Below, piece by piece: positions 16,970-25,079 of a stretch of 38,858 nucleotides of DNA; positions within the stretch are counted from its first letter, which is position 1, and each line of letters starts with the position of its first letter. Source of the DNA: an uncultured Collinsella sp. (GTDB taxonomy: Bacteria; Actinomycetota; Coriobacteriia; Coriobacteriales; Coriobacteriaceae); contig CAADSP010000070.1 in NCBI GenBank assembly GCA_900751755.1, positions 1-38,858 of the forward strand, read 5' to 3'. The notes beneath the pieces are model-generated. The model was not told the origin of the DNA and searched no databases. It saw only the letters and a program-made list of their open reading frames with translations. The translations under genes and the position numbers were made by a program.

Positions 16970-17061
16970 CCCACTTGGGCAAATCATTGCTCGCAAGTCG
17001 CAATGTTTATTGCGGATAACCCCAAAAGAGTACCGTGGACAGGCACAATAGCCGCTCGCTC

Positions 17062-18321
17062 CTATGCGGCATGCTCTGCCTCCCGAGTCATGCGGGACAG
17101 GCGGACCAGCAGCATAAAGCCAACGACCAGCAGCACACCAATGGAAAGGACGCCCAGCGACGGGTTGCCGGTCAGCGAGGTGACGACCGACACCAGGAAG
17201 GTGCCCATAACGCTTGCATAACGACCAAAGATGTCAAAGAAGCCGTAGTACTCGTTGGATTTTTCCTTGGGGATAATGCGGCCAAAGTAGCTACGGCTGA
17301 GCGCCTGCACGCCGCCCTGGAACAGGCCGACCATAATGGCAAGCACCCAGAATTCAAAGGCGGTCTTTAGGAAGAACGCGGCGAACAGCACAATGCCCAT
17401 ATAGGCGGCAACTGCCACCAAGATCATGTTGAGCGTGCCCACGCGGCCGGCGAGCTTGCCGTAGATGATGGCGGACGGAAAGGCCACGAACTGCGTAACG
17501 AGCAGCGCCAGCACTAGCTGCGTCGAATCGATGCCCAAGGCCGATCCGTAACTGGTGGCCATGGAAATGACCGTGTGGACGCCATCGATATAGAAGAAGA
17601 ACGCGATCATGTAGACCAGCACGGTCTTGTTGTGGGCGATCTCGCGCATGGTGTGTCCGACCTCGGAGAACACACCGCCCACGATATGGCCGATAGTGTC
17701 CTCGGGACCGCGCTCGCGACCGTACTTTTGCTTATAGGTGCGAATGAGCGGCAGGGTAAAGATGAGCCACCAGGCACCAGTGATGATAAACGACAGACGC
17801 GTTGCCAGCATGGTAGGGACGCCAAGAGCGGGGCCACCCATGATGAGCGCCAGGCAGATGACGAACGGCACGGTGGAACCGATGTAGCCCCAGGCATAGC
17901 CCGAGCTGGACACGGCGTCCATGCGCTCGTCGGTGGTAATGTCGGGCAGCATGGCGTCGTAGAACGTCATAGAAGAGTTAAGGCCGATGGTGCACAGCAC
18001 GTACACGGTCAAAAATGCCATGGCGGACATTGGGATAGCCTGCGCCAGGCAAAGCACCAGGCCCGTGAGGAAGAAGCCCAAGAAGAACTTGATCTTGTTG
18101 CCGGCGTAGTCGGCAAGCGCGCCCAGAATGGGCATGAGCATGGCGATGACCAGCGAGGCGATCGTCTGCGCATTGCCCCAAGCGACCACCAGGTCGGCCG
18201 AGGAAGCGCCGGTATTGATGGCGTTAAAGTAAATGGGCACCACCGAGGTATTGAGCAGCACAAGGGCCGAATTGCCCACATCATACATAACCCAGTTACG
18301 CTCGAGCTTGGTGTATTTCAT
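17062..18321 (-). CDS. UMF1-family MFS transporter
   Basis: Major facilitator protein of 419 residues with about 12 transmembrane helices. The opening RNWVMYDVGNSALVLLNTSV corresponds to the conserved WxxYDxxNSAF start of the UMF1/Atg22-like group. ILGALADYAGNKIK matches the MFS loop 2-3 motif, and SYFGRIIPKEKSNEYYGFFD is the characteristic second-half signature. The central cytoplasmic loop is IRTYKQKYGRERGPEDTIGH. Substrates of bacterial UMF1 proteins are not established; amino-acid efflux is known only for the fungal relatives. AAGGG lies upstream of the ATG. It is transcribed alone: it ends at a strong terminator, and the 230-bp gap before it contains the 3' hairpin of the phospholipase-like gene. 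Confidence 0.9.
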   Translation of the reverse strand: MKYTKLERNWVMYDVGNSALVLLNTSVVPIYFNAINTGASSADLVVAWGNAQTIASLVIAMLMPILGALADYAGNKIKFFLGFFLTGLVLCLAQAIPMSAMAFLTVYVLCTIGLNSSMTFYDAMLPDITTDERMDAVSSSGYAWGYIGSTVPFVICLALIMGGPALGVPTMLATRLSFIITGAWWLIFTLPLIRTYKQKYGRERGPEDTIGHIVGGVFSEVGHTMREIAHNKTVLVYMIAFFFYIDGVHTVISMATSYGSALGIDSTQLVLALLVTQFVAFPSAIIYGKLAGRVGTLNMILVAVAAYMGIVLFAAFFLKTAFEFWVLAIMVGLFQGGVQALSRSYFGRIIPKEKSNEYYGFFDIFGRYASVMGTFLVSVVTSLTGNPSLGVLSIGVLLVVGFMLLVRLSRMTREAEHAA

Positions 18322-18456
18322 GGACAGGGACCCTTCGTATTCGCCCGATATGCAGTTAGTTCATCGTACCCCAATTGTCCAGAACCGCCGGTAAGGATTC
18401 GGCAAAGGGGCGCGCGGCCATACGGGGCGGTGAGGCAAACCCGCATCCCCAACGCA

Positions 18457-18521
18457 GTTGCGGTGAAATACGGACTGTTGGACCACTAAAGGCGCCTATT
18501 TAATCCATATTCCACCGCAAC
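18457..18521 (-). repeat. 18-bp hairpin whose mismatches are G-U pairs on one strand
   Basis: GTTGCGGTG at 18457 and CACCGCAAC at 18513-18521 open arms of 18 bp. On the minus-strand RNA all 18 positions pair, two of them as G-U wobbles. On the plus strand the same two would be A-C mismatches. The loop contains GGCGCC. It begins 30 nt past the stop of the phospholipase-like gene, so it would lie in that mRNA's 3' region; there is no U tract. Confidence 0.75.
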
Positions 18522-18550
18522 TTATTGGAGAGCGTGGGCGAGACGGTTCG

Positions 18551-19495
18551 TTATTCCTCGCGGTCGAACTCCTCATCGGCTTCGAGCACGCGACCGCTGT
18601 AGTTGACGTGACTGGTCACGGCATCCATGTCACCGGTCTCGATAAAACGTGCGACCGTGCACTCGTAATCGACCAGCGCGCGATCAAAGACCTCGGGGAA
18701 ACTCTCGTTCGAGACCTCGTCGGTAAAGGGATTCTTCCATGTCAGATGGCCCAGGTTACCGGTGCGCTCGGGCAGCTCCGTCGTCACGCGATGGGCAAGG
18801 CCGTCGAGCAGCGAGTAGTCGTGCACCAAGCCCTCAACCAGCGAGATCGCGCGCGTCTTTGCGGAGCCGGCCGGCTCAATCGCGCGGTAAAGTCGCTGCA
18901 TATTGGCAACGGCAGCACCGTACTCCCCCGCCGGAATGTCAATGCCGTACACGCGTCCGGCAACATAGCTCATCAGCACGTCGGCCACGCGATTGATGCG
19001 ATCGGTGGTGACGATCTCGCCCGCCGGCGGATAATCGTCGACCGTAGCGCCATCGCGTTTAAGCTGCAGCATCAGCACATCCAGGTCGCTCTCGATCACG
19101 GCATGGACCTGACTGCTCGAATTCTCAAGCTCTGAATCGGACTCCACGATGCCAAACTGCTGCTCATAGACAAAGGGGTGGGCGTTGCGGTCGAGCACGT
19201 AATGAGACAGCAGGCCCAGCGCAAAGGCGCGACCCAAGCTGGCGTCGCGCGGCAGCAGATGCGACACGCCGTCGCGCAGGCACGCGAACTGGCGAGACAT
19301 GCGCGACCGATGCATGACCTGCGCCAGCAGCGTGCAGTCGGAAACACGCGGTGTCAGAATGTGAAAGAAGAACGGGTCGGGGCCTTGGTTGCCCAAGATA
19401 AAGGCAATGCGCTCTTCATCGGACGTGATGACGCCCTGCGGAAGACGGTCGATGCTTTCCTCGCCAAACAGATGATGGGTGATAAGCGCGGGCAT
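18551..19495 (-). CDS. Zinc-dependent phospholipase C-like protein
   Basis: The product is 314 residues with the pattern of the zinc-dependent phospholipase C family (Zn_dep_PLPC). An N-terminal MPALITHHLFGEES is followed by FILGNQGPDPFFFHILTPR (around residue 40) and then ALGLLSHYVLDRNAHPFVYE (around residue 95). A later HAVIESDLDVLML completes the likely metal-ligand set of His, Asp and Glu. There is no signal peptide, so this version should be cytoplasmic, unlike secreted clostridial alpha-toxins. Small uncharacterised cytoplasmic members of this kind are common in Firmicutes and Actinobacteria. The start MPALITHH has AAAGGATC upstream. It lies 92 bp downstream of the second LytTR regulator, so it could be the last gene of that operon. 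No C-terminal membrane-binding domain was recognised. Confidence 0.85.
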   Translation of the reverse strand: MPALITHHLFGEESIDRLPQGVITSDEERIAFILGNQGPDPFFFHILTPRVSDCTLLAQVMHRSRMSRQFACLRDGVSHLLPRDASLGRAFALGLLSHYVLDRNAHPFVYEQQFGIVESDSELENSSSQVHAVIESDLDVLMLQLKRDGATVDDYPPAGEIVTTDRINRVADVLMSYVAGRVYGIDIPAGEYGAAVANMQRLYRAIEPAGSAKTRAISLVEGLVHDYSLLDGLAHRVTTELPERTGNLGHLTWKNPFTDEVSNESFPEVFDRALVDYECTVARFIETGDMDAVTSHVNYSGRVLEADEEFDREE

Positions 19496-19587
19496 AATGA
19501 TCCTTTCGATTTCATTCGATGCCACCCATTATGCCCACCGCGCGCCCATGCCAAACCTGAGATGGTAAACGACGGCACGCAAGCCTC

Positions 19588-20322
19588 TTACGCAAGCCCC
19601 AGGTGCGACTTGACCTCGGCGGCACGACGACGGGACACCGGCACCGTCGAGCTCACGCGGTCGAGCCTGAGCTCCATCAACCCCGTGGAGCCAATCTCAA
19701 CATTGTGCACGTCTTCCAAATTGACCAGATAGCTGCGATGAACGCGAATAAAGCCCTCGGAGCCCAAGCGACGCTCGAGCGAAGAGATCGACTCATTGAT
19801 CAGGTACGTTCCCCCGGCGCAGATGGCGTTGCAAAAATCGGCGCGCGCCTCAAAGTAGCAGACGTCTGCGGCGGGAATGAACACCTTTTTGCCCCCGCGG
19901 TCCACCGTCAGACGCAAAGGCTGACGCGGAGCGTGGATAACACGACGGGCACCCAAGGCCGCCTCGATCTTGTCGAGCGCCTTTGACAGGCGTGCGTCCT
20001 CGACCGGCTTGACGACATAATCGACGGCATCGAGGTTATAGGCATCAGCCGCATACTCGGCAAATGCCGTCACAAACACCACGACCGGCGGCGTCTTTAG
20101 GTTCTGCAGCGTCTCGGCAAGCTCAATTCCCGAGCGGCCGGGCATCGTGATGTCCAAAAACAACACGTTGGGCTTGTTCGACAGAATCGACTCCACGGCT
20201 TCGGTGACATTGCCCGCCTCGGCAATCTGACCCACACGCGCATCCTTTTCCAACAGATAGCGTAGCTCAGCCCTAATGGGAGGCTCGTCATCAACCACCA
20301 AGATGTTCCAGCCTTCGGACAT
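19588..20322 (-). CDS. LytTR-family response regulator, pair 2
   Basis: Response regulator of 244 residues. The receiver domain has NILVVDDEPP, phosphoacceptor Asp57 in VLFLDITMPG, VVFVTAFAEY and YVVKPVEDA. The LytTR domain (about 140-244) has GGKKVFIPAADVCYFEARAD, GFIRVHRSYLVNLEDVHN and VPVSRRRAAEVKSH. It is collinear with the regulator at 13574-14290 and shares the blocks VDDE-P-R-ELR-LLE, DAVDY-KPVE-ARL and VPVSRRR, so the two systems look like an old duplication. GAGGGGAAG lies upstream of the ATG. It starts 38 nt after the kinase stop, so the pair is co-transcribed. Confidence 0.94.
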   Translation of the reverse strand: MSEGWNILVVDDEPPIRAELRYLLEKDARVGQIAEAGNVTEAVESILSNKPNVLFLDITMPGRSGIELAETLQNLKTPPVVVFVTAFAEYAADAYNLDAVDYVVKPVEDARLSKALDKIEAALGARRVIHAPRQPLRLTVDRGGKKVFIPAADVCYFEARADFCNAICAGGTYLINESISSLERRLGSEGFIRVHRSYLVNLEDVHNVEIGSTGLMELRLDRVSSTVPVSRRRAAEVKSHLGLA

Positions 20323-20360
20323 ATGTGCTTCCCCTCTTTTTCTCTCAATCCAACCGCGTG

Positions 20361-21746
20361 CTACGCCGTCAACGGCGCCGGCTCATGCGGCTCGCCGTTC
20401 AGCTCGACGATGACCTGCGTTCCCACGCCCTCCTGGGACTTCACGCGCATGCCGGAATCTTCTCCGTAAAAGAAATGGATGCGCTGAAGTACGTTAAAGA
20501 GCGCCAGGCCGCAACCTCGCTTGACGGAGCCGTCGGCGGTAATGCTCTCGGGCTCCTCCAGGCGATGTTGCTCAAACAGATGCGCGCAGACCTCTTCGCT
20601 CATACCGATGCCATCGTCCTCGACGATGATCTCCAAACCGTCATCGGTCTCGAAAGCCCTAACACGAATAGAAAGCGACTCGGTCTCGCGCTGCGCGTGT
20701 TTGATGCAGTTTTCGAGCAACGGCTGCAAGATAAACGGCGGCACCATGCAATCGCGCACCTCAAAGTCGATATCGACCGAGACGCGCAGACGGCCGTCGC
20801 CATACCGGGCCTGCATAAGATTGATATAGCGAGTACCCTGTTCCACCTCGTGCTCGAGCGTGGTAAGCGTATCGGAATCAGAAAGCGTCTGACGATAGTA
20901 GTTGGAGAAGTCGATCAGCAGCGATCGCGCCTTGTCGGGCTCGGTTCGAACGAGCGACACGATGGTGCTGATGGTGTTAAACAGAAAATGAGGATCGACC
21001 TGCGATTGCAAGGCGCGCAGCTCCACGCGGGCCGTAAGCTCGTCCTGGCGTTCGAGCTCAAAGCTCGCAAGCTGCGTGGAAATTAGATCGGCAAAGCCCG
21101 AGGCAAGCGCCGTCTGGCGCATATCGATGCTGCTCAGACGGGGATAATACAGCTCGAGCGTGCCCACGCAATGCCCGCGCACGGTAAGCGGTGCGACAAT
21201 ACCGGCGCGCAGGCGCGGAAAGTAGCCACCCGTCTCGGTCGAGGCATCGCGCGAGAACACGCTTTGCTCACCGCTGTTGATCACGTTGAGCGTAGTCCGC
21301 AGTACCACCGGGGTGCCCGCGGGGCATTTTGCCGAGTCCTCGCCCCAGCTTGCCAACACCTGCTTGCCGTCGGTAAAGCAGATGGCAGAGGCGATAGTTT
21401 CGGACAGGATGATCTTAGAGGCGCCCAGGGCAGCTTCGGGCGTAAGGCCGCGCGACGTGTAGGCGAATATTTTTGAAGCGATGGCGAGCGTGCGGTCGGT
21501 TGCGCTCGATGTGAGGTCGTCGGGAACGACAAAGACGTACGAGAAGAAGAAGCACAGCATGACCAAGCCGGCAATGACGACAACGGCCGGAACGGGATTG
21601 GGATTATCGGTTAGATCCCAGATGAGCAGCAGGATAAGCAGCGGAACGACAATACCGAGCAAGATGGCTTGAACCACATGCTGAGCGGTACGAAAGACCT
21701 TGGTAGAGTTGTAGCTCTTGCCCAGAATCAGCCTATTGAGATCCAC
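20361..21746 (-). CDS. LytS-like sensor histidine kinase, pair 2
   Basis: Sensor kinase of about 461 residues. Two transmembrane segments lie at about 25-44 and 53-73. A GAF-like region follows (about 85-225, LRAGIVAPLTVRGHCVGTLE), then the His_kinase block LQSQVDPHFLFNTISTIV (His253) and the ATPase block LQPLLENCIKHAQ, VEDDGIGMSEE and RGCGLALFNVLQRI. The start is chosen at GTG (21744-21746) because AAGGAG sits six bases before it. The in-frame ATG two codons earlier is directly abutted by the same AAGGAG and is less well spaced. The frame stays open upstream, but that extension runs across a hairpin and is unlikely to be coding. The downstream gene is its LytTR regulator. Confidence 0.92.
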   Translation of the reverse strand: MDLNRLILGKSYNSTKVFRTAQHVVQAILLGIVVPLLILLLIWDLTDNPNPVPAVVVIAGLVMLCFFFSYVFVVPDDLTSSATDRTLAIASKIFAYTSRGLTPEAALGASKIILSETIASAICFTDGKQVLASWGEDSAKCPAGTPVVLRTTLNVINSGEQSVFSRDASTETGGYFPRLRAGIVAPLTVRGHCVGTLELYYPRLSSIDMRQTALASGFADLISTQLASFELERQDELTARVELRALQSQVDPHFLFNTISTIVSLVRTEPDKARSLLIDFSNYYRQTLSDSDTLTTLEHEVEQGTRYINLMQARYGDGRLRVSVDIDFEVRDCMVPPFILQPLLENCIKHAQRETESLSIRVRAFETDDGLEIIVEDDGIGMSEEVCAHLFEQHRLEEPESITADGSVKRGCGLALFNVLQRIHFFYGEDSGMRVKSQEGVGTQVIVELNGEPHEPAPLTA

Positions 21747-21782
21747 CGTCATCTCCTTCTTACTGACGCACCCCATAGCAAT

Positions 21783-21823
21783 AAAGAGGGCCGCAAGCGA
21801 CCCTCTCCATTGCATTATGCAAT
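21783..21823 (-). promoter_or_regulatory. Hairpin and palindrome before the second LytS gene
   Basis: On the minus strand, the near-palindrome ATTGCATAATGCAAT (21809-21823) comes first and contains CATAAT, a possible -10. It is followed by AGAGGGTCGC pairing with GCGGCCCTCT (10 bp, tight loop) and then TTATTG. The hairpin may terminate the amidohydrolase transcript (its stop is about 55 nt upstream) or sit in the leader of the kinase mRNA, whose start is 37 nt further on. Confidence 0.5.
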
Positions 21824-21864
21824 CAAATACTGTGTTTTACATCAAGCCATCGATGAACGGTAGC

Positions 21865-23142
21865 TTAGGCGCTGTACTTGTTTGCCTCGCCGAAGGTGCC
21901 GGCCTCGACAATCCAGCCGTCCTTCATGATGACGTCCATGTTGTCGGTGTTGAGCACGTGGATGTCGGCGGCGACGTCACCGTTGACGACCAGCAGGTCG
22001 GCGCACTTGCCGGCCTCGATGGAACCGGCCTCGTCCTCGATGTGGCACATCTTGGCACCGTTGAGGGTTGCACAGGTGATGGTCTCGACCGGGGTGAAGC
22101 CGATCTTGTCGACGAACTCGTACATCTCCTCGATGGAGCAGGTGCCGTACGGGGTGACGAAGGAGAAGGAGTCGGAGCCGATCGTCATGACGACGCCGCG
22201 CTTCTTGGCCTCGCGCAGGCAGTCGTAGTTGCGCTGCAGCTCCTTCTCGACCAGGGTGCCCTCGTACTTGTCGTGCAGCTCGGGGACGTAGACGGGCGGA
22301 TAGGTGGCGTACCAGGTGGGCAGGAAGGCGATCGTCGGGGTGAAGAAGGTGCCCTGCTCGGCCATGAGGTCCATGGTGCGCTCATCGATATCGAAGCCGT
22401 GAATCAGCTGCTCGCAGCCAAAACGAACGGAATCGTAGGCAGCGGCGTGGTTGTTGTAGCAGTGGCTCCACACGGGGATGCCGACCATCTTGGCCTCTTC
22501 GACCACGGCCTGAATCTCCTCGGAGCAGTAGTGCTGGTCGCGGCCGGAGTCCCAGCGCCAGATGCCGCCGCCGGTAGCCCAGATCTTGATGGCATCGGGG
22601 TTCTCGCGCAGGCGACGACGGACGGCCTTGCGCAGATCCCAAGGACCGTCGACCTGATCGCCCCAGGGGTGCGATTCCTTGTTGAGCTCCTGGCTGCAGT
22701 GGTGGGAGTCGCCGTGGCCGGCAACGCGGCAGAAGCCAAGGCCGGTGGCCAGAACGCGCGGGCCCTTGAAGACGCCCTTGTCGATGCAGTCACGGATCTG
22801 GATACCAAAGCGGCCGATCTCGCAGACGGTGGTGAGGCCGTGGGTGAGGCAGTCGTAGGCCTGCTTGACGGCGACGGCCTGCTTCTCGAGGAGCGGCTGC
22901 ATGACCCAGTCGGTGTCATCGTCGGTCAAGTTGCCCGAGAAGTGCAGGTGGGTGTCGATCAGGCCGGGAAGGACGGTCTTGCCGGCGGCGTCGATGACCT
23001 CAACGCCCTCGGGAAGGTCCTGCATGGCGCCGGCGTACTCGATCTTGCCGTTGTCGTCGACGAGAACGAGGGAGTTCTCGACCGGCTCGGCGCCGGTACC
23101 GTCGATGAGCTTGCCGCCAACGATTGCATACTTAGTGGACAT
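21865..23142 (-). CDS. Metal-dependent amidohydrolase, prolidase-like
   Basis: Amidohydrolase-superfamily TIM-barrel enzyme, 425 residues, of the group that contains acyl-dipeptidase/prolidase-like hydrolases (COG1228 type). Metal ligands are visible in order: HLH in LPGLIDTHLHFSG, a probable carboxylated lysine in AIKIWATGGG, His in VWSHCYNNHA, His in LIHGFDID and Asp in IGSDSFSF. An N-terminal beta-sandwich (YAIVGGKLIDGTG) and the C-terminal return (AGKCADLLVVNGD) complete the fold. The substrate is not evident; a dipeptide, acyl-amino acid or cyclic amide fits the superfamily. AAGGAGG precedes the ATG. It follows the amino-acid permease by 131 bp containing two hairpins, so uptake and hydrolysis are probably coupled. 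Confidence 0.88.
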   Translation of the reverse strand: MSTKYAIVGGKLIDGTGAEPVENSLVLVDDNGKIEYAGAMQDLPEGVEVIDAAGKTVLPGLIDTHLHFSGNLTDDDTDWVMQPLLEKQAVAVKQAYDCLTHGLTTVCEIGRFGIQIRDCIDKGVFKGPRVLATGLGFCRVAGHGDSHHCSQELNKESHPWGDQVDGPWDLRKAVRRRLRENPDAIKIWATGGGIWRWDSGRDQHYCSEEIQAVVEEAKMVGIPVWSHCYNNHAAAYDSVRFGCEQLIHGFDIDERTMDLMAEQGTFFTPTIAFLPTWYATYPPVYVPELHDKYEGTLVEKELQRNYDCLREAKKRGVVMTIGSDSFSFVTPYGTCSIEEMYEFVDKIGFTPVETITCATLNGAKMCHIEDEAGSIEAGKCADLLVVNGDVAADIHVLNTDNMDVIMKDGWIVEAGTFGEANKYSA

Positions 23143-23172
23143 GGTTCCTCCTTATGGATCCATATAGTGGGC

Positions 23173-23253
23173 GAGGCCGTGTTGGGTTAAGGCCTCACAA
23201 AGCTACCCAAGTGGCGCCGGGTTCGGTGCGCGGAAGAGAGGGTCCCGCGCACC
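23173..23253 (-). repeat. Two intercistronic hairpins, permease to amidohydrolase
   Basis: GGTGCGCGG / CCGCGCACC (23225-23253) is a perfect 9-bp stem, and GAGGCC / GGCCTC (23173-23196) a 6-bp stem. Neither has a U tract, so they look like mRNA-processing or stabilising structures that could set different levels for the two genes. Confidence 0.6.
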
Positions 23254-23273
23254 TGATCCGCCCCGGCTCGGCG

Positions 23274-24725
23274 TTACTTTTTGCGGGAATTGGTGAAGGC
23301 CATGAGAGCCAGGCCGACGGCCAGCCAGCCGATCACGATGCTCCACTCCACCATGTTGAGGGAGGCGGGAGAGAACGGAATCACGAGCAGGCCGATGATG
23401 ATGGCGCAGGCGGCGATAGCGAGGCCAATGCCAAACTTGCCGCCGGGCACCTCGTAGGGACGAGGCAGGTCGGGCTCGGTGAAGCGCATACGCAGGCATG
23501 CGAGGGCGACCATGCCGCAGGAGAAGATGAAGGCAAGAGCCGACACGTTGGTCAGGGGGATGAGCATGTTCTTGCCCAGGAACGGACCGACGACGGTGAT
23601 GACACCCAGGACGACGCAGGCGAGCTTGGGGGCGCCGGACTTGGGGTCGACCTCGGCGAACTGCTCGGGCAGCTGGCCCTTGCGGCCCATGGCGAGCATG
23701 ATGCGGCTCGTGGCGCCGTAGAAGGAGTTCATCGGACCCATGGGTCCAAGCGTGGCGATGACGAGCATGGCCAGGTACAGGAGCATGTTGATGCCCTTGA
23801 GGCAGGCAAGCGCGGGAACCGGGCTCTTAACAAACTCATGCCAGTCGAGGATGGTGCCAAACGAGTAGATACAGACCATGTAGAAGCCGCCTGCGGCCAG
23901 CAGGGCCAGGGAGATGATCTTGCCGAACTTGTTCCAGTTGAGGCCCTCGGCTGCTTCCTCAGCCTGCTGAGGAATGGTGTCGAAGCCGGCGTAGAAGAAC
24001 GGAGTCAGAACCAGGACTGACACGATGCCGGCGAACAGGCTGGTGCTCTCGGTAGCGGCCTTGCCGCCGCCAGCGCCGGTGACCTGGGAGAACACGGGCA
24101 TGGCGTTGTTCGGCGAGCCGGTGAACAGCGAGACGCCCATGGCGAGCAGCATGCCGCAGAGCAGGGCCTTGGTCAGGAAGGCCTGGAGCTTGGCGGCCGA
24201 GCTGGCACCGCGGAAATTGAGGAAGATGACGTAGACTGCAAAGCCGAGCGCGATCAGCGTCGGGAACAGGTAAACGTCGGCGCCCAGGATGGTGTAGAGC
24301 TTGACGGCGCGCAGCCACTCAAGACCGGGCAGGCTACCGAACATCTCGGACACGAGGGTCGAGATGGCGATGGCCTCCCACGGGCACAGGATGCCGTTGC
24401 CCAGGGCCAAAAGCCATCCGGTGATGTAGCTCAGCGTACGGCCAAAGCTACGATCGACATACTCGACGATGCCACCCGAAATGGGGATGGCAGCCGTGAG
24501 CTCACCGAAAACAGCTCCGACGGGCACGAGGAAGATTGCACCCAAGAGGAATGCGATCATAGCGGGAACGGGACCGCCGCCCACGACCATCCAGTCGCCG
24601 ACCTGCAGAACCCAACCGGTACCGATGATGGCACCAAAGCCGATGGTGAAGAAGTTCCAGAGCGAAAGCGTTTTCTTCATGCCGCCGTTATCCTCGACTG
24701 CAACTTCTGCGTTCTTGTCCGCCAT
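23274..24725 (-). CDS. APC-superfamily amino-acid permease
   Basis: Membrane permease of 483 residues with about 12 predicted helices. The first helix has the APC hallmark FTIGFGAIIGTGWVL, followed by GPVPAMIAFLLGAIFLVPVG and GELTAAIPISGGIVEYVDRS. YAGFDTIPQQAEEAAEGLNW in the middle is the usual helix 6 to loop region of amino-acid permeases. The C-terminal tail is very basic (TNSRKK). The exact substrate cannot be read. GGAGGGGAACA precedes the ATG. The likely operon partner is the amidohydrolase downstream, suggesting import of the amidohydrolase substrate or exchange of its product. The upstream 350 bp contains two small hairpins on the leader side. Confidence 0.92.
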   Translation of the reverse strand: MADKNAEVAVEDNGGMKKTLSLWNFFTIGFGAIIGTGWVLQVGDWMVVGGGPVPAMIAFLLGAIFLVPVGAVFGELTAAIPISGGIVEYVDRSFGRTLSYITGWLLALGNGILCPWEAIAISTLVSEMFGSLPGLEWLRAVKLYTILGADVYLFPTLIALGFAVYVIFLNFRGASSAAKLQAFLTKALLCGMLLAMGVSLFTGSPNNAMPVFSQVTGAGGGKAATESTSLFAGIVSVLVLTPFFYAGFDTIPQQAEEAAEGLNWNKFGKIISLALLAAGGFYMVCIYSFGTILDWHEFVKSPVPALACLKGINMLLYLAMLVIATLGPMGPMNSFYGATSRIMLAMGRKGQLPEQFAEVDPKSGAPKLACVVLGVITVVGPFLGKNMLIPLTNVSALAFIFSCGMVALACLRMRFTEPDLPRPYEVPGGKFGIGLAIAACAIIIGLLVIPFSPASLNMVEWSIVIGWLAVGLALMAFTNSRKK

Positions 24726-25079
24726 TGTTCCCCTCCTTTCCTGTTTGACGCCCTTGGCGTCACCCCTTGCGCGGTCCGTTTTGCCGCGCGCTTTTATTCC
24801 ATGGCTTTAAGATACGGCCTTGGCGCAGCAGCGCCGCTCGCAGCTCGACCGAAGGCAGAACTGCAAAACGAGCGGCACCGTTTTTGGGACGAACGGCGGG
24901 AGACGTCATTCGTCTTGGGCGCTTTCATCTTGTCTGCTTTTGAATACCTGTTACCGTGGCGCTTGGTGCGCGGCGCGGCAACGTTCATACCATTTGTCAG
25001 GCTTTTGGCGCACATGCCCATGTGTCGTGCATCTTTTTATGTAGGATAGACAAGTTACACATGAGGCAAGGTGATTCGA
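24726..25079. other. Divergent intergenic region, permease and C39 peptidase
   Basis: No gene is supported. On the minus-strand leader of the permease two hairpins are visible: TGACGCC CTT GGCGTCA (24746-24762, perfect 7 bp) and GCGCGG / CCGCGC (24769-24789). Promoters for both divergent genes must lie here. TAGGATAGACAAG just before the plus-strand gene (about 25042-25054) and TATCTTAAAG on the minus strand (about 24809-24818) are the only candidate -10 areas, and neither has a convincing -35. Confidence 0.5.

Noticed and set aside
24794..25049. Overlapping frames on both strands between the permease and the C39 gene
   Set aside because: No ribosome binding site, no family features; they are basic, random-looking translations in the divergent promoter region.
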